From Chlamydia caviae GPIC (lineage in GTDB: Bacteria; Chlamydiota; Chlamydiia; Chlamydiales; Chlamydiaceae), in NCBI RefSeq assembly GCF_000007605.1, contig NC_003361.3:558001-622000 (forward strand): a DNA stretch of 64,000 nucleotides, given 5' to 3'. This document shows positions 1 to 8,815 of this stretch, one piece after another (position 1 is the first letter of the stretch; every line of letters begins with the position of its first letter). The notes beneath the pieces were generated by a model that saw nothing but the letters and a program-made list of their open reading frames with translations, was not told the DNA's origin and searched no databases. The position numbers and the translations under genes were made by a program.

Positions 1-796
1 CAATAATGCCCATGATTAAGGAGACGAGATTATTTGATATCGCTGTAAGGGCTCCGTTACTCACTACGCCGGTTTTTTTTGAAGCAAATCCGGAATATAC
101 TAGGAGTAATCCCCAACCAGCTCCTGTATCCCAAGCATTTTGTGTTAGAGCTTCTATCCATAGTTTGTAACTAGATAGCGAGGCAAAATCAAAAGTAAAC
201 AGTTGTTTGATTCCTTGCATTGCATTAGGAAGTGTAACTGCTCTAACAAGTAGTACTAGGGTACACACGCAAAACGAAGGGATAAGAATTTTATTACACT
301 TTTCAATCCCTTGTACAATACCTTTGCGGATGATCATATAGGCTAAAAATAGAGACAGGAAGTGAAATAACAGAGGGAAGGAGCTTTGATAATGCGCTTC
401 CCATAGCTGACAAAAGTTATTGCCAGCATAGATTTTACCAGAGATTGAGTAGTAAAAATAACTCAAACCCCATCCAACAATATTAGAGTAGTAAGCTAGA
501 ATACATGTTGTTACTAAAGTGACAAAGCCTCCTAACCACGCGCGTTTTGGTCCTGCCGTTTTGATTAACGTGCCTATAGGGGCGTTTTTAGTTAGTTTTC
601 CTAGAGAAAGTTCTATGATAATCAGAGGAATTGACCATATAAATAGGAATAGGAGCCAAATTAAAATAAAGGCCCCATTACCGTTTTGCGCTGCGATTCT
701 AGGGAAGCGCCAAATATTCCCTGCGCCAACGGCTATCCCCATCATAGAGAAAATAAAGCCTAGTCTAGAAGAAAAGTGAGTCTGATTTTTGCTCAT
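1..796 (-). CDS. Sodium-dependent amino-acid transporter, SNF/NSS family (C-terminus cut off by window edge)
   Basis: Inner-membrane carrier of the neurotransmitter:sodium symporter family, expected to import an amino acid together with Na+. Translating the minus strand from the ATG at 796 gives 265 open codons that run off the left edge, so the carboxyl half is missing. The family signature GAGNIWRFP is at residues 24-32 in the first membrane helix, followed by several further hydrophobic helices. The start lies only 5 bases after the stop of the upstream SDF carrier (802-2022), so the two Na+-coupled carriers probably form one transcript. I recall the C. trachomatis counterparts as CT231 and CT230. 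The substrate cannot be told from sequence; aromatic or branched amino acids are plausible. Confidence 0.93.
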   Translation of the reverse strand, partial: MSKNQTHFSSRLGFIFSMMGIAVGAGNIWRFPRIAAQNGNGAFILIWLLFLFIWSIPLIIIELSLGKLTKNAPIGTLIKTAGPKRAWLGGFVTLVTTCILAYYSNIVGWGLSYFYYSISGKIYAGNNFCQLWEAHYQSSFPLLFHFLSLFLAYMIIRKGIVQGIEKCNKILIPSFCVCTLVLLVRAVTLPNAMQGIKQLFTFDFASLSSYKLWIEALTQNAWDTGAGWGLLLVYSGFASKKTGVVSNGALTAISNNLVSLIMGII

Positions 797-801
797 GGTG
801 T

Positions 802-2022
802 TTACTCGAGTTTAATAGATTTGTTTGCAAAGTGTTTATCTGTCAAACTAACCACACAGCAATCAGACCAAACATTTAATGAGGTCTCGATCATATCTAA
901 TATAGTGTAGAAAGGCAGAATAAGGCCCAACAAATGCAAAGGAATGTGCATTGAAGTAATTAATGAGGATGCAAGAAAAAAACATCCCATAGGCACGCCA
1001 GCATTTCCAACTGCACATAAAGTCGCAATGAATACCCAGCCAATCATTGAAAATAGAGAAAAGCTAATGCCGTTGGATATTCCCAAAAAAAGCACTGTAA
1101 TCAAAATAAAAGCGGCACAGCCATTCATATTGATAACGGAGCATAAGGGGAAAGCTAGCCTTGATAATGAGGGTTTGATTTTGAGTTCCTCTTCAGCTAA
1201 TTCCATTGTTAGTGGAAGGGTAGAGGCCGAGGATTTTGAAAAAAATGCTGTGATTAATGCTGGAGACATCCTTTTCGCAATGTTTAAGGGGGAAAGTTTA
1301 TTTGCTTTCAAAAGCCATGGTAACACAATAAGCCCTTGAATCAAGTTAGCTCCTACTACGCAAAGCAGATACTTACTAAAGATAACCAGGTTCCCTTGAT
1401 TTTGTGTAGCCTCTTTATAGAAGAGAATCGAGAAGGCTAGTGTAGCTGGAACTAGTAATTTAAGAACGCCTTTAGCGATATTCAAAAGTATAGAAAAGAA
1501 TGTTGAAAACAGATTGTGAGTAAGATTCTTTTCTTTTTCAGGAAGGAACAGGGAAGCGATTCCTAATATAACCGCTAAAAATGTAGCTGAAATAACATTA
1601 TTATCTATAAACGGCTCTAGAATGTTTCCAGGAATGGTATCCGACAACACCTTAAGGTAGCCAGTTGAGCATGTCGTTGCTGGTGTTTCTAAACTCCCTT
1701 CTAAGGGCATGGCAGGGTAAATAATAATAAATAATCCCAAACCCACTGTAGCGGATATCACTGTAGTGAGTAGCGTATAATAGAGTATTTTTCTCCCTAG
1801 AGACAACATTGTCTGAAAATTCTTGATAGACGTGATCGTTGACCCGATAGCAAAAAATACTAGGGGAAGACTTAAAAACCTTAGCAGTTTTAAAAAAATT
1901 CCTGATATGATCTCTGCGCTTTGAAATATTAAGGGGGAATTAAAGGAGGCTAGAGCCAACCCTATGAACATGCTTCCCAGCAATAGGAGATTGTAATGCG
2001 ATTTTGCGATTTTCTTTCTCAT
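802..2022 (-). CDS. Sodium:dicarboxylate/amino-acid symporter (SDF/DAACS family)
   Basis: Predicted 406-residue inner-membrane symporter of the glutamate/dicarboxylate (GltP/GltT-like) family, which couples uptake of an acidic amino acid or dicarboxylate to Na+ or H+. About eight hydrophobic helices are visible. The serine-rich re-entrant loop reads FFSKSSASTLP near residue 262, the helix 7 motif is NMNGCAAF (family NMDGTA), and AVGNAGVPMG matches the second re-entrant loop. It starts with ATG at 2022 and is followed after 5 bases by the SNF carrier gene. The position corresponds to CT230 of C. trachomatis as I recall it. The helix 7 motif differs from the classical NMDG, so the cation or substrate preference may differ. 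Confidence 0.93.
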   Translation of the reverse strand: MRKKIAKSHYNLLLLGSMFIGLALASFNSPLIFQSAEIISGIFLKLLRFLSLPLVFFAIGSTITSIKNFQTMLSLGRKILYYTLLTTVISATVGLGLFIIIYPAMPLEGSLETPATTCSTGYLKVLSDTIPGNILEPFIDNNVISATFLAVILGIASLFLPEKEKNLTHNLFSTFFSILLNIAKGVLKLLVPATLAFSILFYKEATQNQGNLVIFSKYLLCVVGANLIQGLIVLPWLLKANKLSPLNIAKRMSPALITAFFSKSSASTLPLTMELAEEELKIKPSLSRLAFPLCSVINMNGCAAFILITVLFLGISNGISFSLFSMIGWVFIATLCAVGNAGVPMGCFFLASSLITSMHIPLHLLGLILPFYTILDMIETSLNVWSDCCVVSLTDKHFANKSIKLE

Positions 2023-2126
2023 GATTGGTACTAAAAATTTTTAATAAAAGCGTGATAAGAGTATAGTAATTCGAGAATTTCTTTTCTTTGAAATTGAAAT
2101 AAAATAAAACTTTTTAAAAGTGTAAC

Positions 2127-3293
2127 ATGTCTTGTTTTAATTTGCCTGCGGTTAACGCAAAATTAACCCCTGTTAAGTCTAGTAATTTTCCTAATCAAGA
2201 GGATTGGAAGAATACTTTCCAAACTAAGGTTACGAAGAATTCCCGTACTCATTTGAATTTACAAAAGTATCAAGCAAATCGTCAAACGCGTGTTGTTATA
2301 TTAGCACTATCTGTATTGATAACTCTAGTTTTATTGGCAATGCTGCTTAGTACTTTACAGTTACAAGCATTTGTTATGACATGGGTGTCGATTATAGTGG
2401 CTGTGGCTATTCCGACCATTTTGTTAACGGGCGGAATGTATATTCTACATAGAATTAGCAAGAAAGTAGATGTCTTGTCAGGTACAGTAATCAAGCCTTT
2501 TGGCAATAGGATCTGGGCCCCTATGCCGGTATGTTATTATTCCAAACCTAAGGAAGGGCAAAAAGAGGGTGCCCAGGAGATGGTTCAAGAGGGCCATATC
2601 GATTTATCAACTTTAGATGAAACTCAGTCTGGTGTAGCACTGGTATATTATTATCCTGAAGGCGTTGATTATAGAATCCCGACTTGTGTTTTCCCCTTAA
2701 TTGCCACTCCTTTTCTTGTTCTTGTTAAGATGGTCTACAACTTAATTAGATTTATTGTGGTTCCTTTTTATATACTTTTGCAAATGGTCATTCAGTGCTT
2801 TTCTAAGAAGGATATATCTATAGAAGACCGTTTTGTTTTCAAAGATATTGTTAGGGAAATGGGGCGTTCTTTGGTTAATATGCTCAGGGCTCCTTTTTAC
2901 GGCACGGCATCGATGATGACGGTTTTTTATGGGTTGCTTAATCCTTTAGGCGGTCGTGTTGCTTATGCTTGCGTAGAAAGGGATTGGAATGACGAAGTTA
3001 TTCGTTCCCGTGGAATATGGTTGGCAGTTCCTCAGCATAATTTCCAGTTCGAAGGTGGAGGGTCGCGCCAAGGCTTGGGACAGTTTAGTTACTATCTCAT
3101 TGGATGTTTCCAACCAATTTCTATGTTCCTATTTAAAGATGGTCATATTGTTTCTGGAGCTCATACTTCTGTTCAATACTATCCCGATGCGCACCTCCCC
3201 GTTTATCCTGGAATAGCCGTTGTTACTGCTTCAACTCCAGAGGGTGATGAGAACGATAAAGTGGAAGCTAGTGATAAAAGTGCAGCGTCTTAA
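2127..3293 (+). CDS. Putative inclusion-membrane (Inc-like) protein, unknown function
   Basis: I do not recognise a named family. The 388-residue product has a soluble N-terminal region of about 50 residues, a bilobed hydrophobic stretch at about 54-110 (two helices separated by a short loop, the Inc hallmark), a second long hydrophobic/amphipathic stretch at about 186-220 rich in V, F and I, and an acidic, low-complexity tail. There is no classical Sec signal peptide; Inc proteins are exported by type III secretion through an N-terminal signal that is not a motif. It is divergent from the carrier gene at 802-2022 with about 100 AT-rich bases between. The Inc assignment is inference from architecture and from the genus. 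Confidence 0.72.
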   Translation: MSCFNLPAVNAKLTPVKSSNFPNQEDWKNTFQTKVTKNSRTHLNLQKYQANRQTRVVILALSVLITLVLLAMLLSTLQLQAFVMTWVSIIVAVAIPTILLTGGMYILHRISKKVDVLSGTVIKPFGNRIWAPMPVCYYSKPKEGQKEGAQEMVQEGHIDLSTLDETQSGVALVYYYPEGVDYRIPTCVFPLIATPFLVLVKMVYNLIRFIVVPFYILLQMVIQCFSKKDISIEDRFVFKDIVREMGRSLVNMLRAPFYGTASMMTVFYGLLNPLGGRVAYACVERDWNDEVIRSRGIWLAVPQHNFQFEGGGSRQGLGQFSYYLIGCFQPISMFLFKDGHIVSGAHTSVQYYPDAHLPVYPGIAVVTASTPEGDENDKVEASDKSAAS

Positions 3294-3575
3294 CGTGCTA
3301 TACAGAGCGGTTTTCTTTTAGTATTCTCATATAAAATATTTTTGATGAAAAACTTAAATACGCTAAACTGGTCTAAAAGTTTTTCTGTTAGGCGTTTTTA
3401 TATTTAATATCTTAAATATATCATTTTGAAATTTTCAGCTTTTCGTCTCAGAAAATCTTAAATAATAGTATATTATCTGAGATTATCCCTCTTTATTGAG
3501 GGATAGAACCTCAATCTTTTAGACCATCCTCTAAGTTATATGAGGAAAAGAAAATGACAGTATAGAAGTCACAAG
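3294..3575. other. Intergenic region with a hairpin and a 3-codon minicistron
   Basis: No gene is visible in these 282 bases. A perfect 8-bp hairpin (arms TATCCCTC and GAGGGATA, 6-base loop) lies at 3484-3505 without a following T-run. Just before the next gene, GAGG at 3542-3545 is followed by ATG ACA GTA TAG at 3554-3565, a three-codon reading frame with a better ribosome site than the gene itself, whose ATG follows 10 bases after that stop. Confidence 0.5.
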
Positions 3576-5708
3576 ATGGGATCATCCTTACCTTTCATTT
3601 CTTCTGAAAATTTCCATGAGGAATCGGATCTATTCGATGAATTCGGTTGCTCTGAAGCACGCTTAGATTTTCTCATGTCTGAGTTAATAAACCTGGAGGG
3701 GAGTTCTGATATTAGCGAGGGATATCTATCTTTGTCTGAGAGTTTATTAATGCTTACTCGTGATCACGTTGTGATAGTGAAGCGAGTCATTTTCTATGGA
3801 ATGAAGTATGGTATTGATAAGAAAAACTCTCAAATTTTGATTGATACTTTATCTTACATAGATGTCTTATTCAAAAAGTTGGGGATAAGTTCTTCCGACA
3901 GATTGTCTTTATGTTCTGCTAAAATATGTGCAAATTTCGAATTATTTTCTTTAACTAAAGATGTGGCTTTTCTCGAGCGTATTGTTAAAGATTTTGATGT
4001 GATGGAGCAGTTGCTTAAGCTTCATCCTCATTTGGATAATAAATTAGGCTGGGAACATTTTTGTCATGGTGGAAAACATGAGGAGGTTTCTCATTCAGCT
4101 ACCGCCTATGTATATGAAGCTATAGGGAAGACGTTTCTAACACTATACTATAAGAATAGGGAGAAAGAAGCTCTTGTACGTAGTTGTCAGTCTTTTTCTA
4201 AAGTGTTAAGTTTACTTCCCAATCGAGCAGGCGCTCATGCAGATTATGCCGAATGTCTACAAATCCTTGGATTGGAGTTAGGGAAGTCTTCTTATTTACA
4301 GCAAGCAATAGACCATTTATCTAAGGCTATTTTCTTGAGTTTCAATCGTCATATTGATAACTTTGCTTATGAAAATTATCGCTATAGCTATGCTCTGGCT
4401 GTCGTAAGATTATTTAATGTTACTTATGAGAAAGAGCATTTCTATGATGCAACTAGGGTACTGTATGAAACGATTCAGGCATTTCCTCATATTGCGGAGT
4501 TGTGGGTTTTATGGGGGGAATTATTAATTCGTTCCGGTTGGCTTAATAGCAACATGAAGCATATAGAAATGGGTTTGGATAAGCTGACTTCAGCTCAGAA
4601 GAAAGGCGCGGACCCAGTTATTCTTTCCGCATTATTAGCTAATGGTATAGCTGTATTAGGGTTATATTTAGATGAGCCAAATTTATTTAGAGAAAGCCGA
4701 ACGAGACTAATTGCTGCTATGAGGGCTTTCCCAGGAAACTCTCATTTGATTCAAGCTTTAGGCGAGGTGCAGCTTTGCTCTGCTTTATATTTTAGTGATG
4801 ATGCTAATTTCGCTGCTTCAGCTTCATGTTTCAAATCTTGCATTGAATGGGACGCAGAAAATGTCAATAGTTGGCAGAAATTATTCGATGTGTATTTTGC
4901 CTGGGGAGTGAGGAAAAGAAATGTAAGGTTGCTTCAGAAAGCTGTGGATGTAGTGAAAAGATTGTGTTCTTTACGTCCTGAGGTATTTTTATTTTGGAGT
5001 GATCGAGGTCTTGCCTTAAAGTGTTTGGCTGAGGCGACGACAGATCTTGCTTATAAGGAAATTTATTTAGAAGAATCTTTATTATATTATCGTAAAGCCT
5101 GGAATCTTTCCCATCGAATAGAGATCTTGGAATTGTGGGGACATTCGTGCTATTTATTGGCAGATCTTCAAGAATCTCAAGATTATTATGATGAGGCCTA
5201 TGCCTTAATATCCAATATAGATGAGGAGAGACAGTCTTTTAGAGCTAAGATTATTCTTGCTTCTACTCTTTTAGGAAAAGGGAAACTATTGCAAGATGAG
5301 GCTCTAGTTGAAGAAGCTCTGGTTATTTTAAATTCATTAATAGATGAATATCCTGATCAAGAGGATTTATTACTTTTGTTAGGAGAGGCCTGGTTATTTC
5401 TATTTTGGAAACGGCGTTGTTCGGAATCCGAGGAATTAGTTAGGGTATACTTAGAACGGGCAATTGCTTTAGGATGTAGTGAGGCTTACTATACTTTAGG
5501 TAAGTTCTATGCTGTGAAAAAAGAAATTGGTCAAGCTTGGGCTATGGTAATGCGTTCTGTAGATTTTGGTTTTAAAATTACAGAATCGCGATGGCTGAAT
5601 GATCCCTGTTTAGCAAATTTACGAGCTGGACATGCGTTTCATGAAGTTGTAGCTAATCAAAGAGGTAAACTATGGTGGGCGAACAAAACAGAGGCGAAGA
5701 GAAACTAG
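3576..5708 (+). CDS. Large helical-repeat (TPR/Sel1-like) protein of unknown function
   Basis: A 710-residue, almost wholly helical protein with no signal peptide or membrane segment. Short helices recur throughout with the small/large alternation of TPR units, for example around residues 185-290 (ASFSKVLSLLPNRAGAHADY-type pattern) and 400-640, which suggests a scaffold or chaperone. I recognise no enzymatic motif. The gene overlaps mgtE by 37 bases, so the two are probably translated from one message. The ATG at 3576 has only a weak ribosome site (AGAAGTCACAAG), and a three-codon minicistron sits just upstream. A type III secretion chaperone or regulator role is possible but not shown. Confidence 0.8.
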   Translation: MGSSLPFISSENFHEESDLFDEFGCSEARLDFLMSELINLEGSSDISEGYLSLSESLLMLTRDHVVIVKRVIFYGMKYGIDKKNSQILIDTLSYIDVLFKKLGISSSDRLSLCSAKICANFELFSLTKDVAFLERIVKDFDVMEQLLKLHPHLDNKLGWEHFCHGGKHEEVSHSATAYVYEAIGKTFLTLYYKNREKEALVRSCQSFSKVLSLLPNRAGAHADYAECLQILGLELGKSSYLQQAIDHLSKAIFLSFNRHIDNFAYENYRYSYALAVVRLFNVTYEKEHFYDATRVLYETIQAFPHIAELWVLWGELLIRSGWLNSNMKHIEMGLDKLTSAQKKGADPVILSALLANGIAVLGLYLDEPNLFRESRTRLIAAMRAFPGNSHLIQALGEVQLCSALYFSDDANFAASASCFKSCIEWDAENVNSWQKLFDVYFAWGVRKRNVRLLQKAVDVVKRLCSLRPEVFLFWSDRGLALKCLAEATTDLAYKEIYLEESLLYYRKAWNLSHRIEILELWGHSCYLLADLQESQDYYDEAYALISNIDEERQSFRAKIILASTLLGKGKLLQDEALVEEALVILNSLIDEYPDQEDLLLLLGEAWLFLFWKRRCSESEELVRVYLERAIALGCSEAYYTLGKFYAVKKEIGQAWAMVMRSVDFGFKITESRWLNDPCLANLRAGHAFHEVVANQRGKLWWANKTEAKRN

Positions 5709-7147
5709 ATGCGGCTCTTGGTTCCGGAAACTTAATGGATTCAAAAACTAGCCATTTGGATGATGAGCTAAGTTTTAAGTTGGAGAAAGCGTTTACCTGT
5801 TTGTCTGCGGATATACATTCCCACGATCTCTCCAAAATTGTTAGTGAGTATAATCCTATAGATTTAGCTTATGCGGTTTCTTGTCTTCCCCCAGATTCTC
5901 GTGCGATTCTTTATAAAAATCTTTCATGTATTGCATCTCGAGTAGCTTTTATTATTAATACGGATTCAGCTTCTCGCTGGGCTATTTTCCGTAAATTAAC
6001 TGATATAGAAGTCTGTGCGCTCATTGATCAGATGCCTCCTGACGAAGCTGTATGGGTATTAGATGATATTCCTGATCGGCGTTATCGTAGAATCTTAGAA
6101 TTGATAGATTCTAAGAAGTCATTAAAAATTCGCGATTTACAGAAACATGGCCGCAATACTGCAGGAAGACTTATGACTAATGAGTTTTTCGCATTTTTGA
6201 TGGAAACTACCGTAAAGGATGTTTCTGCGTGTATTAGGAATAATCCTGGAATAGATTTAACCCGTCTTGTTTTCGTTTTAGATTTTAAAGGGGAGCTTCA
6301 AGGTGTTGTTACTGATAGAAGTTTAATAATTAATCCTCCTGAGATGTCTCTAAAGCAGATTATGCATCAGGTAGAGCATAAAGTATTGCCCGATGCTACT
6401 CGAGAAGAGGTTGTTGACTTAGTAGAACGCTATAAGATAGCTGCTTTACCTGTTGTTGACGAAGAGAATTTCTTAATAGGTGCTATTACTTACGAAGATG
6501 TTGTAGAGGCTATTGAAGATATTGCTGATGAAACAATAGCGCGTATGGCTGGAACTACAGAAGATGTGGGATATCATAGCTGTCATGTTGTTCAAAGATT
6601 TTTACTCAGAGCCCCTTGGCTATTAGTTACTCTTTGTGCTGGATTGGTTAGTGCTTCGGTCATGGCATATTTTCAGAAAATTGCCCCGTCATTACTAGCT
6701 CTTGTTATTTTCTTCATTCCTTTAATTAATGGGATGTCTGGAAATGTCGGTGTTCAATGTAGCACGATTTTAGTCAGAAGTATGGCTACCGGGACCCTTT
6801 CTTTCGGGCGCCGTAGGGAAACCATCTTTAAAGAGATGAGCATCGGTTTATTAACAGGTGTTGCTTTGGGTATTCTTTGCGGTATCGTCGTTTACCTTAT
6901 GGGATTCATAGGGATAAACCTTTTCGCTGGAGGAGGACTACAGTTAGGAGTTACTGTAGCAGCTGGGGTGTTAGGAGCATCATTAACGGCTACAACTTTA
7001 GGAGTTCTTTCACCATTTTTCTTTGTGAAATTGGGCGTGGACCCTGCTTTAGCTTCAGGACCTATAGTTACTGCTCTAAATGATATTATGTCGATGGTGA
7101 TATTCTTTTTAATTACAGGATTTTTGAACTTTTTCTTTTTCAGTTAA
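5672..7147 (+). CDS. mgtE: Magnesium transporter MgtE
   Basis: Inner-membrane Mg2+ channel of the MgtE family, 491 residues, slightly longer than the usual 450. Order of domains: an N-terminal extension of about 40 residues, the superhelical MgtE_N domain (about 45-165), two CBS domains (about 166-290) that sense cytosolic Mg2+, and five membrane helices from about 310 to the end. The pore-region sequence FFIPLINGMSGNVGVQCST is typical of the family. The start at 5672 is preferred because AGAGG lies 6 bases upstream, although it makes the gene overlap the 3' end of its neighbour by 37 bases; an ATG at 5733 is the alternative. I recall the C. trachomatis orthologue as CT194. Confidence 0.95.
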   Translation: MVGEQNRGEEKLDAALGSGNLMDSKTSHLDDELSFKLEKAFTCLSADIHSHDLSKIVSEYNPIDLAYAVSCLPPDSRAILYKNLSCIASRVAFIINTDSASRWAIFRKLTDIEVCALIDQMPPDEAVWVLDDIPDRRYRRILELIDSKKSLKIRDLQKHGRNTAGRLMTNEFFAFLMETTVKDVSACIRNNPGIDLTRLVFVLDFKGELQGVVTDRSLIINPPEMSLKQIMHQVEHKVLPDATREEVVDLVERYKIAALPVVDEENFLIGAITYEDVVEAIEDIADETIARMAGTTEDVGYHSCHVVQRFLLRAPWLLVTLCAGLVSASVMAYFQKIAPSLLALVIFFIPLINGMSGNVGVQCSTILVRSMATGTLSFGRRRETIFKEMSIGLLTGVALGILCGIVVYLMGFIGINLFAGGGLQLGVTVAAGVLGASLTATTLGVLSPFFFVKLGVDPALASGPIVTALNDIMSMVIFFLITGFLNFFFFS

Positions 7148-7193
7148 CGGCTTTTCTCAAATTGTTTGATCACTTCATTTCGTAAAGGTTCTT

Positions 7194-8702
7194 ATTTCTT
7201 CGATACTGCACTTACATTCTAAAAAAGATTCCTCAGATCAGCCTTTAGATACTCAAGGATACAAGCGGTGTGTTTCTAGAGATATCATGATTATGGTCAT
7301 CTTTTTTTCCATCATTGTTGTTATTGGCATTATAGGAGCAGTACTTGTTGGAGCAAATGTTCTCACATCTTTAATGGCGTTACTTTGCTTTTCTGCCATT
7401 GCTACGTCAGTATGTTTGATAGGTTTAGTTCTCATTTTCATTTTAAATGCTGAAAAGAGGATTTTTCCAAAAATTACTCTTCCTGACGAGATGGAATTTT
7501 CGACAGAGGAACAAACTTTTCTACAAACATTGCTAGAGTTATCGGTTTCTGACCAGATTATAGAGACGGAAATCCCTAGCTTATCTGAGGGAACTCTTGA
7601 GCATGTATTTATTTCTGGAACATTTTATCGTGAGAATCCTGCCTATAGGGAAAATATTTCTACACGAGTAGAAAGTTTGGAAACGTCTCTGATGAATTTC
7701 GCTAATACCTTTACGAAAGCTGTAGTGCATTGTGGTCAGGAATCAGGAAACTTAATTCAGGGGGTCCTTAAGGAGATAAAAGACTTATTTATTCCTTCAT
7801 TAAGTTCTAGGGAAAAAGAGACATCGCTTTGTCATTGTTTACAAACATGGAGTGAGCTGTTGATGCAGCACTCTTTTGTAGACTTTATTGTTCTTATTCT
7901 TGAAAAACCTAATATCAATCGCTTCTTACTTGAGAACTTTATAGAAATTGCTGAATCTTGGCGTGCCCGCCCAGGAGGCCTCGCCTATATTCGTAAAGCT
8001 TTACAGTCGTTTAATCTTTGGCTTTATGGTTTGTATGTGGGTGAGCCTTGTATCAATATTCTAGAATCTTACAATTCAGATCTTCTTAATGAAGAGGTGC
8101 GATCTTATTTAGAAAGTGGGAATTTCGTTCACTTAATGTTTTCTAGAGCAGACCCAGAGTTGCGTGATAGATTTTCTGATTTTCTAGAAGAATCTCTTCG
8201 TGGATTAGCTGCAACAGAATGCCATAAAATTCATCGCGGTATGAACTCCGATGGGTATATACAAAATGATCCTTTGTTACGTTCCGTTATAGATAATCTA
8301 AATTTAAGAATGACTTTTTGCTTAAATTTACCCGCATGTTCTTCTTGGAAATTTAGATTTGCTCTAGCGAGAAATTTAAATGGAATTTTTAATTTAAGTG
8401 AGTTTGTTCGTGATAATTATTACGGCCTAGTTGCTAATCCTTTTTTACTTATAGAGCTTCTTCATAGCCATTCTAAGTACCAAAGTTTTATCCAGGGATT
8501 GCTCACGAAAGCCATGTCTATGGCTCATTGGAAAGCTTTATTTAAACCGATGATTACCGGCTTATTTAGTGCGGGGATGGCGAATAGAAGAGAGCTCGAA
8601 GTCATGGCAAATCACCTGGGAGTAAGTATAGAAGAGGTAACCAGCGTTATTTCTTCTAACTCTTTCTTAGAAGTTTTATTTCCCAACTTATTCGAAGAAT
8701 AG
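7194..8702 (+). CDS. Inc-like chlamydial protein (CT195 position), possible ATT start
   Basis: Probably an inclusion-membrane protein. From the first ATG (7287) it has 471 residues and begins directly inside a bilobed hydrophobic domain, leaving no soluble N-terminus. The frame is open back to 7170. An ATT at 7194 has AAAGG 5 bases upstream and would add a hydrophilic 31-residue leader starting with SSILHLHSKKDSSDQ, giving the normal Inc layout; I therefore annotate from 7194, with 7287 as the fallback. The remainder is a soluble helical domain of about 400 residues. Its last 100 residues resemble the end of the CT214-like protein at 11450-13327. It follows mgtE, as CT195 follows CT194. Function unknown. 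Confidence 0.72.
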   Translation: MSSILHLHSKKDSSDQPLDTQGYKRCVSRDIMIMVIFFSIIVVIGIIGAVLVGANVLTSLMALLCFSAIATSVCLIGLVLIFILNAEKRIFPKITLPDEMEFSTEEQTFLQTLLELSVSDQIIETEIPSLSEGTLEHVFISGTFYRENPAYRENISTRVESLETSLMNFANTFTKAVVHCGQESGNLIQGVLKEIKDLFIPSLSSREKETSLCHCLQTWSELLMQHSFVDFIVLILEKPNINRFLLENFIEIAESWRARPGGLAYIRKALQSFNLWLYGLYVGEPCINILESYNSDLLNEEVRSYLESGNFVHLMFSRADPELRDRFSDFLEESLRGLAATECHKIHRGMNSDGYIQNDPLLRSVIDNLNLRMTFCLNLPACSSWKFRFALARNLNGIFNLSEFVRDNYYGLVANPFLLIELLHSHSKYQSFIQGLLTKAMSMAHWKALFKPMITGLFSAGMANRRELEVMANHLGVSIEEVTSVISSNSFLEVLFPNLFEE

Positions 8703-8770
8703 ACGTTGTTTTGTTCTAGGAGATGTTCTTTTGGGAAAAGATGTGGATTTTGTGTGATTAGAAAATGGGG

Positions 8771-8808
8771 AAAAGCAGTCCTTAAAATATTTTTAAGGAG
8801 CTGCTTTT
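8771..8808. terminator. Bidirectional intrinsic terminator between converging genes
   Basis: A long inverted repeat with arms AAAAGCAG plus TCCTTAAAAT against ATTTTTAAGGAG plus CTGCTTTT, with a single bulge, lies between the end of the Inc-like gene (8702) and the end of the antiporter gene (8816). The outer A and T runs let it act in both directions. Confidence 0.8.
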
Positions 8809-8815
8809 ATTAGAC

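Noticed and set aside
519..779. 86-codon plus-strand frame
   Set aside because: It lies opposite the N-terminal part of the SNF transporter, which carries the GAGNIWRFP signature on the minus strand.
944..1339. 131-codon plus-strand frame
   Set aside because: It is antisense to the SDF symporter gene, whose family motifs prove the minus strand is coding.
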